A DNA stretch of 64,000 nucleotides from positions 124,001 to 188,000 of the forward strand of contig DAMBSC010000009.1 of NCBI GenBank assembly GCA_032054765.1, in the 5' to 3' direction. How positions within the stretch are numbered: the stretch's first letter is position 1; the number at the start of each line of letters is the position of its first letter. Source of the stretch: DFXE01 sp032054765 (GTDB lineage Bacteria > Bacteroidota > Bacteroidia > Bacteroidales > Tannerellaceae). The notes under the pieces are model-generated. The model saw only the letters and a list, made by a program, of their open reading frames with translations, was not told the DNA's origin and searched no databases. The translations under genes were made by a program, and so were the position numbers. Shown piece after piece: positions 35,871 to 45,905 of the stretch.

Positions 35871-35912
35871 ATTCCCGTTCCCCAATTCTTTATTGAATTT
35901 GCGGGACGGGAA
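35871..35912. terminator. Hairpin terminator between GH3 and rubrerythrin genes
   Basis: ATTCCCGT-T-CCC (35871-35883 region) pairs with GGGACGGGAAT (35903-35913 region) with a single bulged T and an AT loop. Read on the reverse strand the stem is followed by TTTTCATTCTT, so it could stop the rubrerythrin transcript as well as that of the GH3 gene. Confidence 0.7.
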
Positions 35913-35938
35913 TCACTTAGTCGTGGAAGTTTATTGGT

Positions 35939-36517
35939 TTAATAATTTTGTTTCATTGGCTCAAAGAATGCTTGAGGATGTTCACAAGCCGGACACTTAT
36001 CAAGCGCTTTCTTTCCTTTATGAACATAACCGCAATTCCTACACTGCCATAAAATTTCTTCATCCTTTTCAAACACTTTTCCTTCTCTCACATTTTCAAG
36101 AAGCTTCAAATAACGACGTTCATGTTCTTGCTCTACCCGAGCTATCATACGCCACGCTACAGCTATTTGTTTGAAACCTTCCTCCTCTGCAATATCTGCA
36201 AAAACAGGATACATATCATGCCATTCTTCGTATTCACCGGCAGCAGCCTCTTCCAGGTTTTTCATTGTATCGCTAATGATACCTGCAGGATATGAAGCAG
36301 TAATCTCAACCATACCACCTTCAAGAAATTTAAAGAAACGTTTAGCATGTTCTTTTTCTTGTTCTGCCGTTTCCATAAATACAGCTGCTATTTGTTCATA
36401 ACCTTCTTTCTTTGCTACGCTTGCAAAAAATGTGTAACGACTTCTTGCCTGTGATTCTCCGGCAAATGAAATTAATAGATTTTTTTCAGTACGTGTACCT
36501 TTAATACTTTTTTCCAT
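35939..36517 (-). CDS. rbr: Rubrerythrin
   Basis: The protein has 192 residues. The N-terminal ferritin-like four-helix domain has the diiron-binding Glu/His pattern (FAGESQARSRY, ETAEQEKEHA, EEWHDMYP, ARVEQEHERRY). The C-terminal rubredoxin-like domain has two Cys pairs (CRNCGYVH, CPACEHP). Rubrerythrins reduce hydrogen peroxide in the cytoplasm of anaerobes. The gene has its own promoter and is divergent from sulP. Confidence 0.97.
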   Translation of the reverse strand: MEKSIKGTRTEKNLLISFAGESQARSRYTFFASVAKKEGYEQIAAVFMETAEQEKEHAKRFFKFLEGGMVEITASYPAGIISDTMKNLEEAAAGEYEEWHDMYPVFADIAEEEGFKQIAVAWRMIARVEQEHERRYLKLLENVREGKVFEKDEEILWQCRNCGYVHKGKKALDKCPACEHPQAFFEPMKQNY

Positions 36518-36578
36518 AACACTAATTTATAATAAGAATAATTCTAAGTTAGATATAATCGCTTACTTATATAACGGT

Positions 36579-36610
36579 CAAATGTACAAATTTGTTCGAC
36601 ATTTGACAAC
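36579..36610 (-). promoter_or_regulatory. Promoter of rubrerythrin (reverse strand)
   Basis: The reverse strand reads TACATTTG (36586-36579), an exact -7 match. A TTTG-like GTTG lies 20 bp upstream (36610-36607). It overlaps the region of the divergent sulP promoter. Confidence 0.5.
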
Positions 36611-36620
36611 TATTTTTTAG

Positions 36621-36628
36621 TACCTTTG
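36621..36628 (+). promoter_or_regulatory. -7 promoter element of sulP gene
   Basis: TACCTTTG matches TAnnTTTG, 24 bp before the ATG at 36653. TTTG occurrences upstream are at non-standard distances (15 and 26 bp). Confidence 0.45.
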
Positions 36629-36652
36629 CCGCCGTTTATTATTCAGGTAGAA

Positions 36653-38335
36653 ATGAAAAACAAGATTGATTTTCAGCCGAAATTGATTTCTGCGCTGAAA
36701 AATTACTCTAAAGAAAAGTTCATGGGCGATCTGATGGCCGGCATTATTGTTGGTATCGTTGCCCTTCCTTTAGCCATAGCTTTTGGTATAGCTTCAGGTG
36801 TCAGTCCTGAAAAGGGACTTATTACTGCTATTATTGGCGGTTTTATTGTCTCATTTCTGGGAGGAAGTAATGTCCAGATCGGAGGACCAACAGGTGCATT
36901 CATTGTAATCGTTTATGGGATCATACAGAATTTCGGGATAGAAGGACTTGCAATAGCTACCATACTTGCCGGTATTATGCTGGTTATTATGGGATTGTTG
37001 CGTTTAGGTACAGTAATCAAATTTATCCCTTACCCGATTGTTGTTGGTTTTACCAGTGGTATAGCTTTAACCATTTTTACTACACAGATAAAAGATCTTT
37101 TTGGATTATCTATTGAGAAGGTTCCTGCCGACTTTCTTTCGAAATGGGTTGTATATGCACAAAACTTTTATTCCATGAACCTTTGGCCTTTACTGATTGG
37201 AATGATGAGTATCGCGATTATTGTATTTACACCGAAAATATCCAAAAAGATACCTGGTTCGCTTATTGCTATTATACTTATGACGCTTATCGTGTATGTT
37301 CTTCGTACCTGTCTGGGAATTAATACGATTGAGACTATTGGTGACCGTTTTACTATCAATGCGTCTTTGCCCGAACCGGAAGCTATCTCTTTTAATATGG
37401 AAACTATCAACTCTTTGTTCCCTTCTGCCTTTACTATTGCAATATTAGGAGCTATTGAATCATTGCTCTCTGCGACTGTGGCTGATGGTGTTACAGGAGA
37501 TAAGCATAATTCAAATACTGAACTAATTGCACAAGGAGCAGCCAATATTGTTGTACCTATGTTTGGGGGAATACCCGTAACAGGAGCTATCGCACGTACA
37601 ATGACCAATATCAATAACGGAGGGCGTACTCCGATAGCCGGTATCATTCACGCTATAGTTCTTTTATTAATTCTATTATTTCTTGGGCCCTTAACCAAAC
37701 ATATTCCTATGGCTTGCCTGGCGGGAGTTTTAATAATCGTTTCATATAATATGAGCGAATGGCGTACATTCCGTTCATTACTAAAAGGTCCGAAGAGCGA
37801 TATATATGTGCTTCTTGTTACTTTCTTTCTTACCGTTATATTCGATCTGACAATTGCTATTGAAATAGGACTTTTGATCGCTATGTTCCTTTTCATGCGT
37901 AGAGTAATGGACACAACTCGTGTTTCTGTTGTTCGCGATGTGATCGACTTATCGAGTGAAAATGAGATTTATCATGAGGAAGAAAAGTTGGTCGTACCGA
38001 AGGGAGTTGAAGTTTATGAAATAGACGGCCCTTTCTTTTTTGGTATTGCCAACAAATTCGACGGTGTTATGAAGACATTGGGAGATAAACCCAATGTCCG
38101 TATTATCCGTATGCGTAAAGTTCCTTTCATGGATTCTACCGGTCTCCATAATCTTGAAAACTTACTACGTCTTTCGAAAGCAGAAAACATCCATCTGATC
38201 CTATCAGGAGTAAATCAGGATGTTTATAATGTTTTGATCAAAGCCGGTTTTGATAAACTAATCGGAACGGAAAATATTTGCAGAAATATAAATGAAGCTT
38301 TAGAAAAAGCAGGCAAAATATCATCCACGATATAG
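36653..38335 (+). CDS. SulP-family anion transporter with STAS domain
   Basis: The ATG at 36653 (MKNKIDFQPK) gives 560 residues; an upstream TTG at 36626 lies inside the -7 element and is rejected. The N-terminal 430 residues form the SulP membrane domain with 12-14 segments (DLMAGIIVGIVALPLAIAFG, GPTGAFIVIVYG, GGIPVTGAIARTMTNINNGG, read in parts). A STAS domain follows (about 450-550, RKVPFMDSTGLHNLENL). SulP proteins carry sulfate, bicarbonate or C4-dicarboxylates; the substrate is not predictable here. Confidence 0.93.
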   Translation: MKNKIDFQPKLISALKNYSKEKFMGDLMAGIIVGIVALPLAIAFGIASGVSPEKGLITAIIGGFIVSFLGGSNVQIGGPTGAFIVIVYGIIQNFGIEGLAIATILAGIMLVIMGLLRLGTVIKFIPYPIVVGFTSGIALTIFTTQIKDLFGLSIEKVPADFLSKWVVYAQNFYSMNLWPLLIGMMSIAIIVFTPKISKKIPGSLIAIILMTLIVYVLRTCLGINTIETIGDRFTINASLPEPEAISFNMETINSLFPSAFTIAILGAIESLLSATVADGVTGDKHNSNTELIAQGAANIVVPMFGGIPVTGAIARTMTNINNGGRTPIAGIIHAIVLLLILLFLGPLTKHIPMACLAGVLIIVSYNMSEWRTFRSLLKGPKSDIYVLLVTFFLTVIFDLTIAIEIGLLIAMFLFMRRVMDTTRVSVVRDVIDLSSENEIYHEEEKLVVPKGVEVYEIDGPFFFGIANKFDGVMKTLGDKPNVRIIRMRKVPFMDSTGLHNLENLLRLSKAENIHLILSGVNQDVYNVLIKAGFDKLIGTENICRNINEALEKAGKISSTI

Positions 38336-38363
38336 GCCTGCTTTACCAAAATAAATAACACTG

Positions 38364-41300
38364 TCAACTTACCAGTACTTTGCGTACTATATATTCTTTG
38401 TTTATTCTAACCCTTACGACATACGTTTGTCCACGATCGACTCGTATCCTGTAATAACTAGATGCACTGGTATTACTATATACTATAGCTCCACTTATAT
38501 TGTATACTTGTACGCTTTGAATCAATCCTGATCCGGATTGTATATGGATATAGCCATTCTGCGATGATATATTCAGATCAGCATTTTCGGTTGATTCATT
38601 TCCTAAACCGATACCGGTATAGTCCATCCGTAATTCGAAACGATCTTCTAATACAATAACATTATTACCGGAAGAATTTTTGTTTACTGTAAAAATATAA
38701 CTCGGATTCTTTTGTAAATCAATTTCCCTGTCGCTTCCTTTCTGTTGCTTATCAATTAGATATACATTATGCCCGAAGGTCTCCATTCCTGAAAAATCAA
38801 GTTTGATTAAGCCTCCTTCCTTGATTCGCAAGCCTATTGGTACGTTCCAGGAGGTATAATCACCACTGGTATTTATTGCCATAGGTTCTCTGGAAGGCGT
38901 GAAAGTATATACCGTAAGCGGAGTTTCATCGTAAAAGCCTTTATAAACGTCTTCATAATCTTTAAAAGCCGGCATTGCATTTTCCGCGTAATTTAGTACT
39001 GTAAAACTGTTCTTATCCTCCTGTGTGGCTTTGATACGCAGAATATTTGTTTCTTGCTTCTCTGCCCGAAGTTTGTATGGAGAATTTTGGGTCGTCGTTG
39101 TCATATTAGAAGACATCAGCACGCTGGTTACATTTTCATCTACATTTTTTTTGACGACAAAGAACGATTGTAAAGGAGCTATATAACCCGGACTTTCCAA
39201 CACTACATTAGCATCAATAACCAAACGACCTCCTTCTGCCGGGCCTGGCTTTACTGTTACAAAATCTTCATTAATATATCCGCTCCATATCTTATATGAT
39301 TCATTGAACCGGCTATTGACGGCAAAGAACTTATCCAGATCAAGATATGCCATATATGGATTAACCACTTGAACCAAACGATAACCTCCATTGGCCTCTA
39401 ATGGTATTTTTGTATAATTACCATTCCTATCCGCCTGATATGTTATAAATTTGGAACTACCCGTTCTGTTCAATGTACGCGTTTGTTTATCTTCACCTGT
39501 ATAACTGGTATTACTACGTGGAAAAATAAAAGATAAGTTTTTATTTATAGTTGTAGTTGTTACATTTAAATTAAATGGTTTTCCTAAACCTAAAGATGTT
39601 CCTACATGTCCAAATGTTGCAGTGAAAGTGTTACCATTAATCGTTGAACCGGGATAATCCGGATTCTCGGATTGGAAGAAATTTATATACGCATCTCCCC
39701 ATACAGGATCATCTCCGTTCCGCACCAGGTGATAGTCTCCCGAATACATTGCTTTCAACGGAGCCGACCACATCACGAAACGATCACGTTCAGTACTTTT
39801 CAGTTTGATTTCTACTGATGCGTTTTCATATTCCAAATGGTCAATACCAGCTATCATTGCCCTATCCTCCATCTTTATATCCTGACATTTAGAAATATAT
39901 TTCAATTCCGGATAATAAGGTGCATCCGAAGAAATAATAACATTTACACAAGAAGTCGGAGTAGATAGTACGGGAGATTCCGTATTGTTATTTTTAACTT
40001 CTACCCAGTTTTGAGGATTATACCAATCAGTGTTTTGTATACCTTTCCATTTCATTGTAACAGGAGAAACTGAATTGTCTCTTATAACCGTAAGTTTTCC
40101 CTTAGGAAAATAGACATTTCGTAAGTCTGAGGCAGAAAAAGATTCGGGGATTTTTGGCTCTATTATATAAACAGAGTCTGCCTGCATATTAACTATATTC
40201 TTTACTAAACCACTTTGTAAATAGGTTATACTGTCCATTTTATACCAATCAAAATCTACATCTGTTGGTAACTTTTTTAATTGTACAGTATGCCGATCAT
40301 CACAAGTAGCAAGACCCGTTTCACTTTGTAATATATAAATATAAGCAGTAGCATACCTTATCTGAGGAGTTGTATTTGAGATAGTAGGATCAATAAATAC
40401 AGATCTGTATTCAAACGAGTCAATACAGCCCCAGTCATCCAAATCCGTCTGCGTATTCTGATAAATAACCATCAAATCTCGTGCTGTTCCTTTTAAGACT
40501 AAATTCCCTGCAACCGGTTGCTTCATGATTGTAAACGAATTCAATGGTTCCTGCCCAGAAGTAGTATTACTACTGATTGTAAAATTATTATCAAAATAAG
40601 TTTCAGGCAGAATATCGTTTGCAAATACATCAATTTCAACTTCATTATATGCCTGAACTGTTGCTGCGTCATGGAAAATATTAAATTTAGCAGCTCTAAC
40701 GGTTTGATCGTCCCAATCGCAATCACGGAACTGACGACTTGCAACTCCAATACCTTTAGCGGGATTCGGGATGCCTACCGCTCTGGAGTTCAATCCAAAC
40801 TTCCATTCCCAACCACCATCTATATCAAGCTGGCTATCATCTCCCAAACGAAGTATATATACTCCATCTATTTTTGCTTCATCGCCTGTTAAAGTAATAC
40901 TTATTCTTTTACTATTATCTCCGAAAGTACCGTTTTTAGTGTCACTTTTTATCGGCTCATTCACATTATCGGTGGTTCCTGCATAAACAAAATCTTCTAG
41001 CGTATAAGTTCCTATGTAGTTATCCTGCGAAACAAAGCCGTTTTTATAAATTGCCACCGGGGTATTTACAGCAATGCCTGTCAAAGCAGTCTTCTTATTT
41101 CCAACTGTAATTGTAATGGTCACGTCCCCATCCGATCCAGATATTTCAGGTCTTTCTTTTGTTCCTCTGATCAACTTCTCGTTGTCATTTCCAACAATAT
41201 ATGATTCGGTAAGGAATATAATCGGTTCATAAACATGGCCATAGTTACTATTCGGGGCCATCATAAATTTGGTAGCTTGGATGAGCGTTCCATTAAACGG

Positions 41301-44300
41301 GTTGTAATCTACCGTTCTTTCATCCGGAGTTCCTTTGTCAACAACCCCCTTAAAAGAATATGTAAGACGATTAATCGCATGCTTTCCTTCAGCCTTTGTT
41401 GGAGTTGTCAGATCAGGATTAATCTTAAATGGATCATACATAAACTGGTTCCAGACTGGCCAAGCCGGAGCAAATTTATCTTTTGCAGCTCCAACTGCGA
41501 ACAACCAACCATGGTATTGGCCATTGGTTGTGGTAGGATGTCCAAGAACAACCATCTCTGCAGAAGCATCATTATTAATATCTGCAATGATAGGCAATTC
41601 AAAACCCGTATATGATTTGATTGGAGTTCTTAAAAGGATAATAGTAGTATCCGTTTCTGTATGTTCAATATATGGTTTGGCTGCTTTAATAATACGTAAT
41701 GTTTGTTCATCACGATAACAGATTTCCATCTTACCGTCATTATCAAAATCAAACATAGTAAAGCCTGTATTCGAAGACCGGTCGTTATGGCATAGACCGA
41801 AAGAAAGCTTCAATCGGGTACTCTCATCATTAATCGTATTCCCATAATCAATATTTGTCGGATTTAAATCCCAGGTAAATGCAGCGATCATTCCAATCAT
41901 ATTATCACCGGTACCTGTTGAAGTACCCGTAAAACCAGATGTAGGTAGTATATTAAGATTGAAGACATTCGGATGTATTTTTGCAGAAGCAAAATGGTAT
42001 TGAGCACTTAATATGGCAATTTCAGGTAAACGATATGTCTTTCCATCAGGCCCTATTTGCTCTCTTCCATCAATATCACCAATATATACATAAGAGTTAC
42101 TGCCAGCATATCCCCTTTCTGTTTTATAAGTCATATCTGCCATAATATAGGGCTGTGGAGTGGAGTTTCTTTTAAATTTACCATCATTTTCTAAAACCGG
42201 AACACCGGCGGGAACGTAGTCAGTCATCTCAAAGAAACCAGGATTCCACACTACTATTCGTATAGAGTCATTATGAACTCTTTTCGCTACAACAATATCA
42301 GGAATTCCATCTCCATTTATATCTGCAACTCCCGTTCGTCCATCCGGAATTCTTGTTGTAGTACCCTTTTTATATGCACTGATAATATCGTATTGAAAAT
42401 CATTGTTAACATCTTTTGTTATTTTGTAGAGTTTTCCACCCGCTGCAACATCATACGTACCATCTAAATCAACATCATATATATAGCTAAAATTAACATA
42501 TTCATCTGCACTTGCAGGGGCTTTATCATCAAGCCCCATATAAGGCGTATCTGAAGATCCCGATTCCCAAGTCATTAATAGTGTACCTAACTCTGCATCG
42601 TAAATCCTATTATATACAACCACTTCTGCGCGACCATCACCATCCAAATCTACTATTTGTGGAATACCCTTAGCATAATCGCTATTATCTTTAGATGAAT
42701 GTTTCTCTGTTCTAACCCATCTTTCGGATAATGAATAAGTTTTTGTTGCAATATCATAATTTATATTATATGATGCAAGCCTCCGTACATAAGTTCCTGA
42801 GTTGGAGTGCGCTACAATAAGTTCAATAACACCATCCCTATCCGAATCAACCAAAGATATAGCAGATGGTGATTGATGAGAACCGGATGCAGTATATGTT
42901 CTACCTTCAGGAAAAGTAATTCTTGAAATGCTTGCACCTGTTTGGCCGCTGAATATCTGAATACCAATAGTGCTTCCACCACCAGAATTACCACTTGCCG
43001 CCTGTGCAATAATTTCAGGAGAACCATCTCCATTCAAATCTGCGACCAACGGAATGGTGAATCCCTCTAAACGGGTAGCTGAAACTTCACTTGTAGTTGA
43101 AATAAGCATTTGTGGCTTAAAAACCACTGTACCCATAAAATCAAAACAAGTCTGAGGATAATCTTCAGGCAAAGTATAACCGGGAGGAATTGTAGGAGGA
43201 TGTTCGTAAAAAGCAAGATCATAAACAAGTGTATATACATGAAATGTTTTACTATGATCAATCCCATAAATATCTCTACCCCTAACAGTAACATCAAAAC
43301 CTGATGTTTCATCTTCATATGCAGCGTTAGGAAAAAAAGTTATTATTGGGGAATTCTCCGAATCCTGAGTAATAGCACCATTTATGGGATTTCCGGATAT
43401 AGTAAATACCAAATCTGTTACACCCGGAGGATATAACGATATAAAAGTAGATAAGTCATACGATACATTCGGAGGAAAAGAGACCTCGTTTGAATTATAC
43501 ATGGAAGACACAGACCGTGGAGAAGATATTTCAAACTGGGCTATATCAAACGAACCTATAGAAATCCGATCCGGCCGCTCGTATCCCATTTGATCAAATT
43601 CAATGTTAATAATCTGAGCTTTTTGTGCTGTCGATAATGATAGCTCTGAATAAAGACTTTCAACTTTACCTCCTCTCGCCAGAATTACATCCGTTGAACC
43701 TGTTGCTTTTAATTTGTGAACCTGCTTTCCGGCTCCATCATTTATACCGCTTAAATCCGTATCAAACCGTATTCCGAAGTCTGTAGTAATATCCTCTCCC
43801 GTGTTATTTCCGGTAACATAAAAATAGACATTATTACTACTTGAAGATATATTTCGCATACAAATCGCAGCATTATTACCTGCACTTCCGCCCAAACCAG
43901 ATGTTCCTGCAATAATATTATTTATAACTCTTGTCAACCCCGCGGAATTAACAAGAATATTTCCGGAGTTATAAATAGTATTATTGAAAAACTTGACACC
44001 ATCGGAATTTATGGTAATATTCCTTGAGTTGGTAGTATTATTATTCGAAACAGTGTTGTTGTAAAATATGGGAGTTCCGGCATAAAAATAAATTAATAAA
44101 TCTCCGGATTTATTATTATAAAATGAATTATTAAAATAATGAGGTGTTCCTCCGTTTGAAGTCAGTATAAAAGTACCGGCTTCATTATCTGAAATTGTAT
44201 TTCCTGAAAGACGGGTATTTTTTCCTGTAGCTTCTGAATTAATTATATATGTAGTAGCTTTGTTTCCTTTAAGTATATTATTCTCAAAAACAGGACTTCC

Positions 44301-45176
44301 TGAACCAGATAAAAGAATCAGGTTACCGGTCTGAATTATATTTTCTTCGATTATATTTTGAGAAAAAGTGGTAGAATTAGCTACAAGAATCAATGAGCCC
44401 GACGTCACTATATTTTTTTTGATTATATTATTTTTCAGGGTTGTGGTTTTGGTAGCGTTAAAATTAAACAGACGGGTGCTAAATGTATTTTTCTCTACTT
44501 TATTATTAGTAAATTCAAAAATAGCTGATATAGAATTCACATAAGCCAATAATCGATAATTGCAATTTTCTATTGAGGAGTTTCTTATATATAACTCTCT
44601 ATTATCACTTATCTCACTAAATATAGCACTTGTTCCACTTCCCTCCCTGATTACAACACTATCCAATAGTATTGTATGATACGAGCGCATGGAAATCAAA
44701 AAATCAGCGTCATTTTGCGCGAATTTTTGTAATATGATATTTTTCATTGTAATGGAACATCGCCGACTTGAAGATCCTTGCTCTCTTATTTCCAGAAAAC
44801 AGTTGTTTGTATTGCCACCATCAAATATAATATCACCAGATTGATTCGGATTCCTATCAAAAACAATCGTTAATCCATTAGTTCCGGAACTTGATGATGT
44901 TGTTCGCAAATAGGAATTACCATTTGATGTATTTGTAGAACTCACATCATACATACCTGGTGTAAAGTATACAGTTAGCGCCCCACTACCACTGGCATAA
45001 GAGGCCAAGGCGGTTCTAAACGTTGCATAATTCATAGGGTTATCAGAGTTATTATTTTCTGTCGTTGCTGTACCATCAGGTGAAACGTAATAAGTATTCT
45101 GTGACCTTCCTGGTAATACAAATAAGAGAAGAGAAGATACCAGTAGCATCATTCTCAGATTAACTAACTTTTTCAT
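38364..45176 (-). CDS. Giant T9SS-exported surface protein: beta-helix, FG-GAP repeats
   Basis: The protein has 2270 residues with a signal peptide (about 1-26). Residues about 60-470 form a right-handed beta-helix with many Asn-rich turns (NNIIKKNIV, NNTIYNSGNI). Residues about 680-1260 hold FG-GAP/VCBS-like calcium repeats: DLNGDGSPEI, DSDRDGVIEL, DLDGDGRAEV, DINGDGIPDI, DFDNDGKMEI and DINNDASAEM. A long beta-rich part and a type A T9SS tail (about 2195-2270, VQVYNISGAIVYS ... VRKVLVS) end the protein. It probably sits on the cell surface as an adhesin or scaffold; this is inference. It is divergent from an S41 protease across 0.9 kb of repeats. Confidence 0.92.
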   Translation of the reverse strand: MKKLVNLRMMLLVSSLLLFVLPGRSQNTYYVSPDGTATTENNNSDNPMNYATFRTALASYASGSGALTVYFTPGMYDVSSTNTSNGNSYLRTTSSSSGTNGLTIVFDRNPNQSGDIIFDGGNTNNCFLEIREQGSSSRRCSITMKNIILQKFAQNDADFLISMRSYHTILLDSVVIREGSGTSAIFSEISDNRELYIRNSSIENCNYRLLAYVNSISAIFEFTNNKVEKNTFSTRLFNFNATKTTTLKNNIIKKNIVTSGSLILVANSTTFSQNIIEENIIQTGNLILLSGSGSPVFENNILKGNKATTYIINSEATGKNTRLSGNTISDNEAGTFILTSNGGTPHYFNNSFYNNKSGDLLIYFYAGTPIFYNNTVSNNNTTNSRNITINSDGVKFFNNTIYNSGNILVNSAGLTRVINNIIAGTSGLGGSAGNNAAICMRNISSSSNNVYFYVTGNNTGEDITTDFGIRFDTDLSGINDGAGKQVHKLKATGSTDVILARGGKVESLYSELSLSTAQKAQIINIEFDQMGYERPDRISIGSFDIAQFEISSPRSVSSMYNSNEVSFPPNVSYDLSTFISLYPPGVTDLVFTISGNPINGAITQDSENSPIITFFPNAAYEDETSGFDVTVRGRDIYGIDHSKTFHVYTLVYDLAFYEHPPTIPPGYTLPEDYPQTCFDFMGTVVFKPQMLISTTSEVSATRLEGFTIPLVADLNGDGSPEIIAQAASGNSGGGSTIGIQIFSGQTGASISRITFPEGRTYTASGSHQSPSAISLVDSDRDGVIELIVAHSNSGTYVRRLASYNINYDIATKTYSLSERWVRTEKHSSKDNSDYAKGIPQIVDLDGDGRAEVVVYNRIYDAELGTLLMTWESGSSDTPYMGLDDKAPASADEYVNFSYIYDVDLDGTYDVAAGGKLYKITKDVNNDFQYDIISAYKKGTTTRIPDGRTGVADINGDGIPDIVVAKRVHNDSIRIVVWNPGFFEMTDYVPAGVPVLENDGKFKRNSTPQPYIMADMTYKTERGYAGSNSYVYIGDIDGREQIGPDGKTYRLPEIAILSAQYHFASAKIHPNVFNLNILPTSGFTGTSTGTGDNMIGMIAAFTWDLNPTNIDYGNTINDESTRLKLSFGLCHNDRSSNTGFTMFDFDNDGKMEICYRDEQTLRIIKAAKPYIEHTETDTTIILLRTPIKSYTGFELPIIADINNDASAEMVVLGHPTTTNGQYHGWLFAVGAAKDKFAPAWPVWNQFMYDPFKINPDLTTPTKAEGKHAINRLTYSFKGVVDKGTPDERTVDYNPFNGTLIQATKFMMAPNSNYGHVYEPIIFLTESYIVGNDNEKLIRGTKERPEISGSDGDVTITITVGNKKTALTGIAVNTPVAIYKNGFVSQDNYIGTYTLEDFVYAGTTDNVNEPIKSDTKNGTFGDNSKRISITLTGDEAKIDGVYILRLGDDSQLDIDGGWEWKFGLNSRAVGIPNPAKGIGVASRQFRDCDWDDQTVRAAKFNIFHDAATVQAYNEVEIDVFANDILPETYFDNNFTISSNTTSGQEPLNSFTIMKQPVAGNLVLKGTARDLMVIYQNTQTDLDDWGCIDSFEYRSVFIDPTISNTTPQIRYATAYIYILQSETGLATCDDRHTVQLKKLPTDVDFDWYKMDSITYLQSGLVKNIVNMQADSVYIIEPKIPESFSASDLRNVYFPKGKLTVIRDNSVSPVTMKWKGIQNTDWYNPQNWVEVKNNNTESPVLSTPTSCVNVIISSDAPYYPELKYISKCQDIKMEDRAMIAGIDHLEYENASVEIKLKSTERDRFVMWSAPLKAMYSGDYHLVRNGDDPVWGDAYINFFQSENPDYPGSTINGNTFTATFGHVGTSLGLGKPFNLNVTTTTINKNLSFIFPRSNTSYTGEDKQTRTLNRTGSSKFITYQADRNGNYTKIPLEANGGYRLVQVVNPYMAYLDLDKFFAVNSRFNESYKIWSGYINEDFVTVKPGPAEGGRLVIDANVVLESPGYIAPLQSFFVVKKNVDENVTSVLMSSNMTTTTQNSPYKLRAEKQETNILRIKATQEDKNSFTVLNYAENAMPAFKDYEDVYKGFYDETPLTVYTFTPSREPMAINTSGDYTSWNVPIGLRIKEGGLIKLDFSGMETFGHNVYLIDKQQKGSDREIDLQKNPSYIFTVNKNSSGNNVIVLEDRFELRMDYTGIGLGNESTENADLNISSQNGYIHIQSGSGLIQSVQVYNISGAIVYSNTSASSYYRIRVDRGQTYVVRVRINKEYIVRKVLVS

Positions 45177-45361
45177 TCTTTTTAATTTTGACGTCTTTAA
45201 TAAGTTAAAAAATACTTTTCAAAAGATTTGGTTTTATTATTAAATATCTATACACATATTAAAGCATGCAGCTAAAATATAATTACTTTTTTACGTAAGT
45301 CTTATCACTTCATATTGGCGTTAATTATAATATATAAATATATTTTGCTCTTTATGCGAAA

Positions 45362-45393
45362 CAAAAATATTAAAAAGTCATCAATAAAGCAAA
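45362..45393 (-). promoter_or_regulatory. Promoter of the giant surface-protein gene (reverse strand)
   Basis: On the reverse strand TTTG (45393-45390), a 20-bp spacer and TATTTTTG (45369-45362) fit the Bacteroidota consensus. The expected start near 45355 gives a leader of about 180 nt before the ATG at 45176. Confidence 0.6.
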
Positions 45394-45423
45394 TTTTTTA
45401 ACAAATAAACTATATTAATTTCA

Positions 45424-45462
45424 TAAATAAGCCTTGGCGGGGCAGCGAACGAGGTTTATTTA
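45424..45462. repeat. GC-rich-loop hairpin
   Basis: TAAATAAGCCT (45424-45434) pairs with AGGTTTATTTA (45452-45462) with one G-U pair, around a GC-rich loop that stands out in very AT-rich DNA. It lies just outside the left end of the inverted-repeat element. It could be a terminator or a REP-like repeat. Confidence 0.7.
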
Positions 45463-45676
45463 GGCTAAATGTATTTTTTGAAATTATTCAAAATCCGTCA
45501 CAAGGTATCCAAATCCCTTTCTAAATAAGAGATATAGTGTGACAGCAGATCCGTCACATGTATATCACACCAATAAATTGGGATAAGGTTTTTCTTTTAA
45601 TAATTTACCGGTTTTATAGGTATAAACTACTAATTTACACAAATGCTTTACCTATTTTTACAATGATCTTTTATTG

Positions 45677-45764
45677 TTTTCACAACCGTGAAAAATATTT
45701 TTCACAGCTGTGAAAATAATTTCTCACACTTGTGAAAAAAGATTCTCACAGGTGTGAAGTTTTT
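45677..45764. repeat. 22-bp periodic array of imperfect palindromes (four units)
   Basis: Units start at 45677, 45699, 45721 and 45743, exactly 22 bp apart. Each centres on a palindrome such as TTTTCACAGCTGTGAAAA (unit 2) or TTCTCACACTTGTGAA (unit 3). The layout matches the array at 28375, but the arm sequence differs (TTCACA/TGTGAA against TTCTCAT/ATGAGAA). Confidence 0.93.
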
Positions 45765-45876
45765 AATAGAAAGGAAATCAACTACTAACATATATGGAAG
45801 AAATTATTAAAACAAGGGTGTCAAATGACTAATCCTGCGAGAAATACTCATACTGTGATTCAAAAACAGCTGTGAC

Positions 45877-45905
45877 GGATTGTGACAGATGATCTGTCAC
45901 AATCC
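45877..45905. repeat. 29-bp near-perfect palindrome
   Basis: GGATTGTGACAGAT (45877-45890) and ATCTGTCACAATCC (45892-45905) are perfect 14-bp arms around one base. It lies near the right end of the inverted-repeat element. A weaker mirror copy (TGTGACAG...CCGTCACA) occurs near the left end at about 45537-45558. Confidence 0.95.

Noticed and set aside
35893..36174. 93-residue forward frame
   Set aside because: It lies antisense to rubrerythrin, whose diiron and Cys motifs are clear.
37168..37647. 159-residue reverse-strand frame
   Set aside because: It is antisense to the membrane domain of the SulP gene and has no start context or family marks.
45677..45764. CRISPR array or CAP-type operator set
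   Set aside because: No spacers, and TGTGA/TCACA resembles CRP half-sites only by its palindromic core; the exact 22-bp tandem layout fits the other arrays better.
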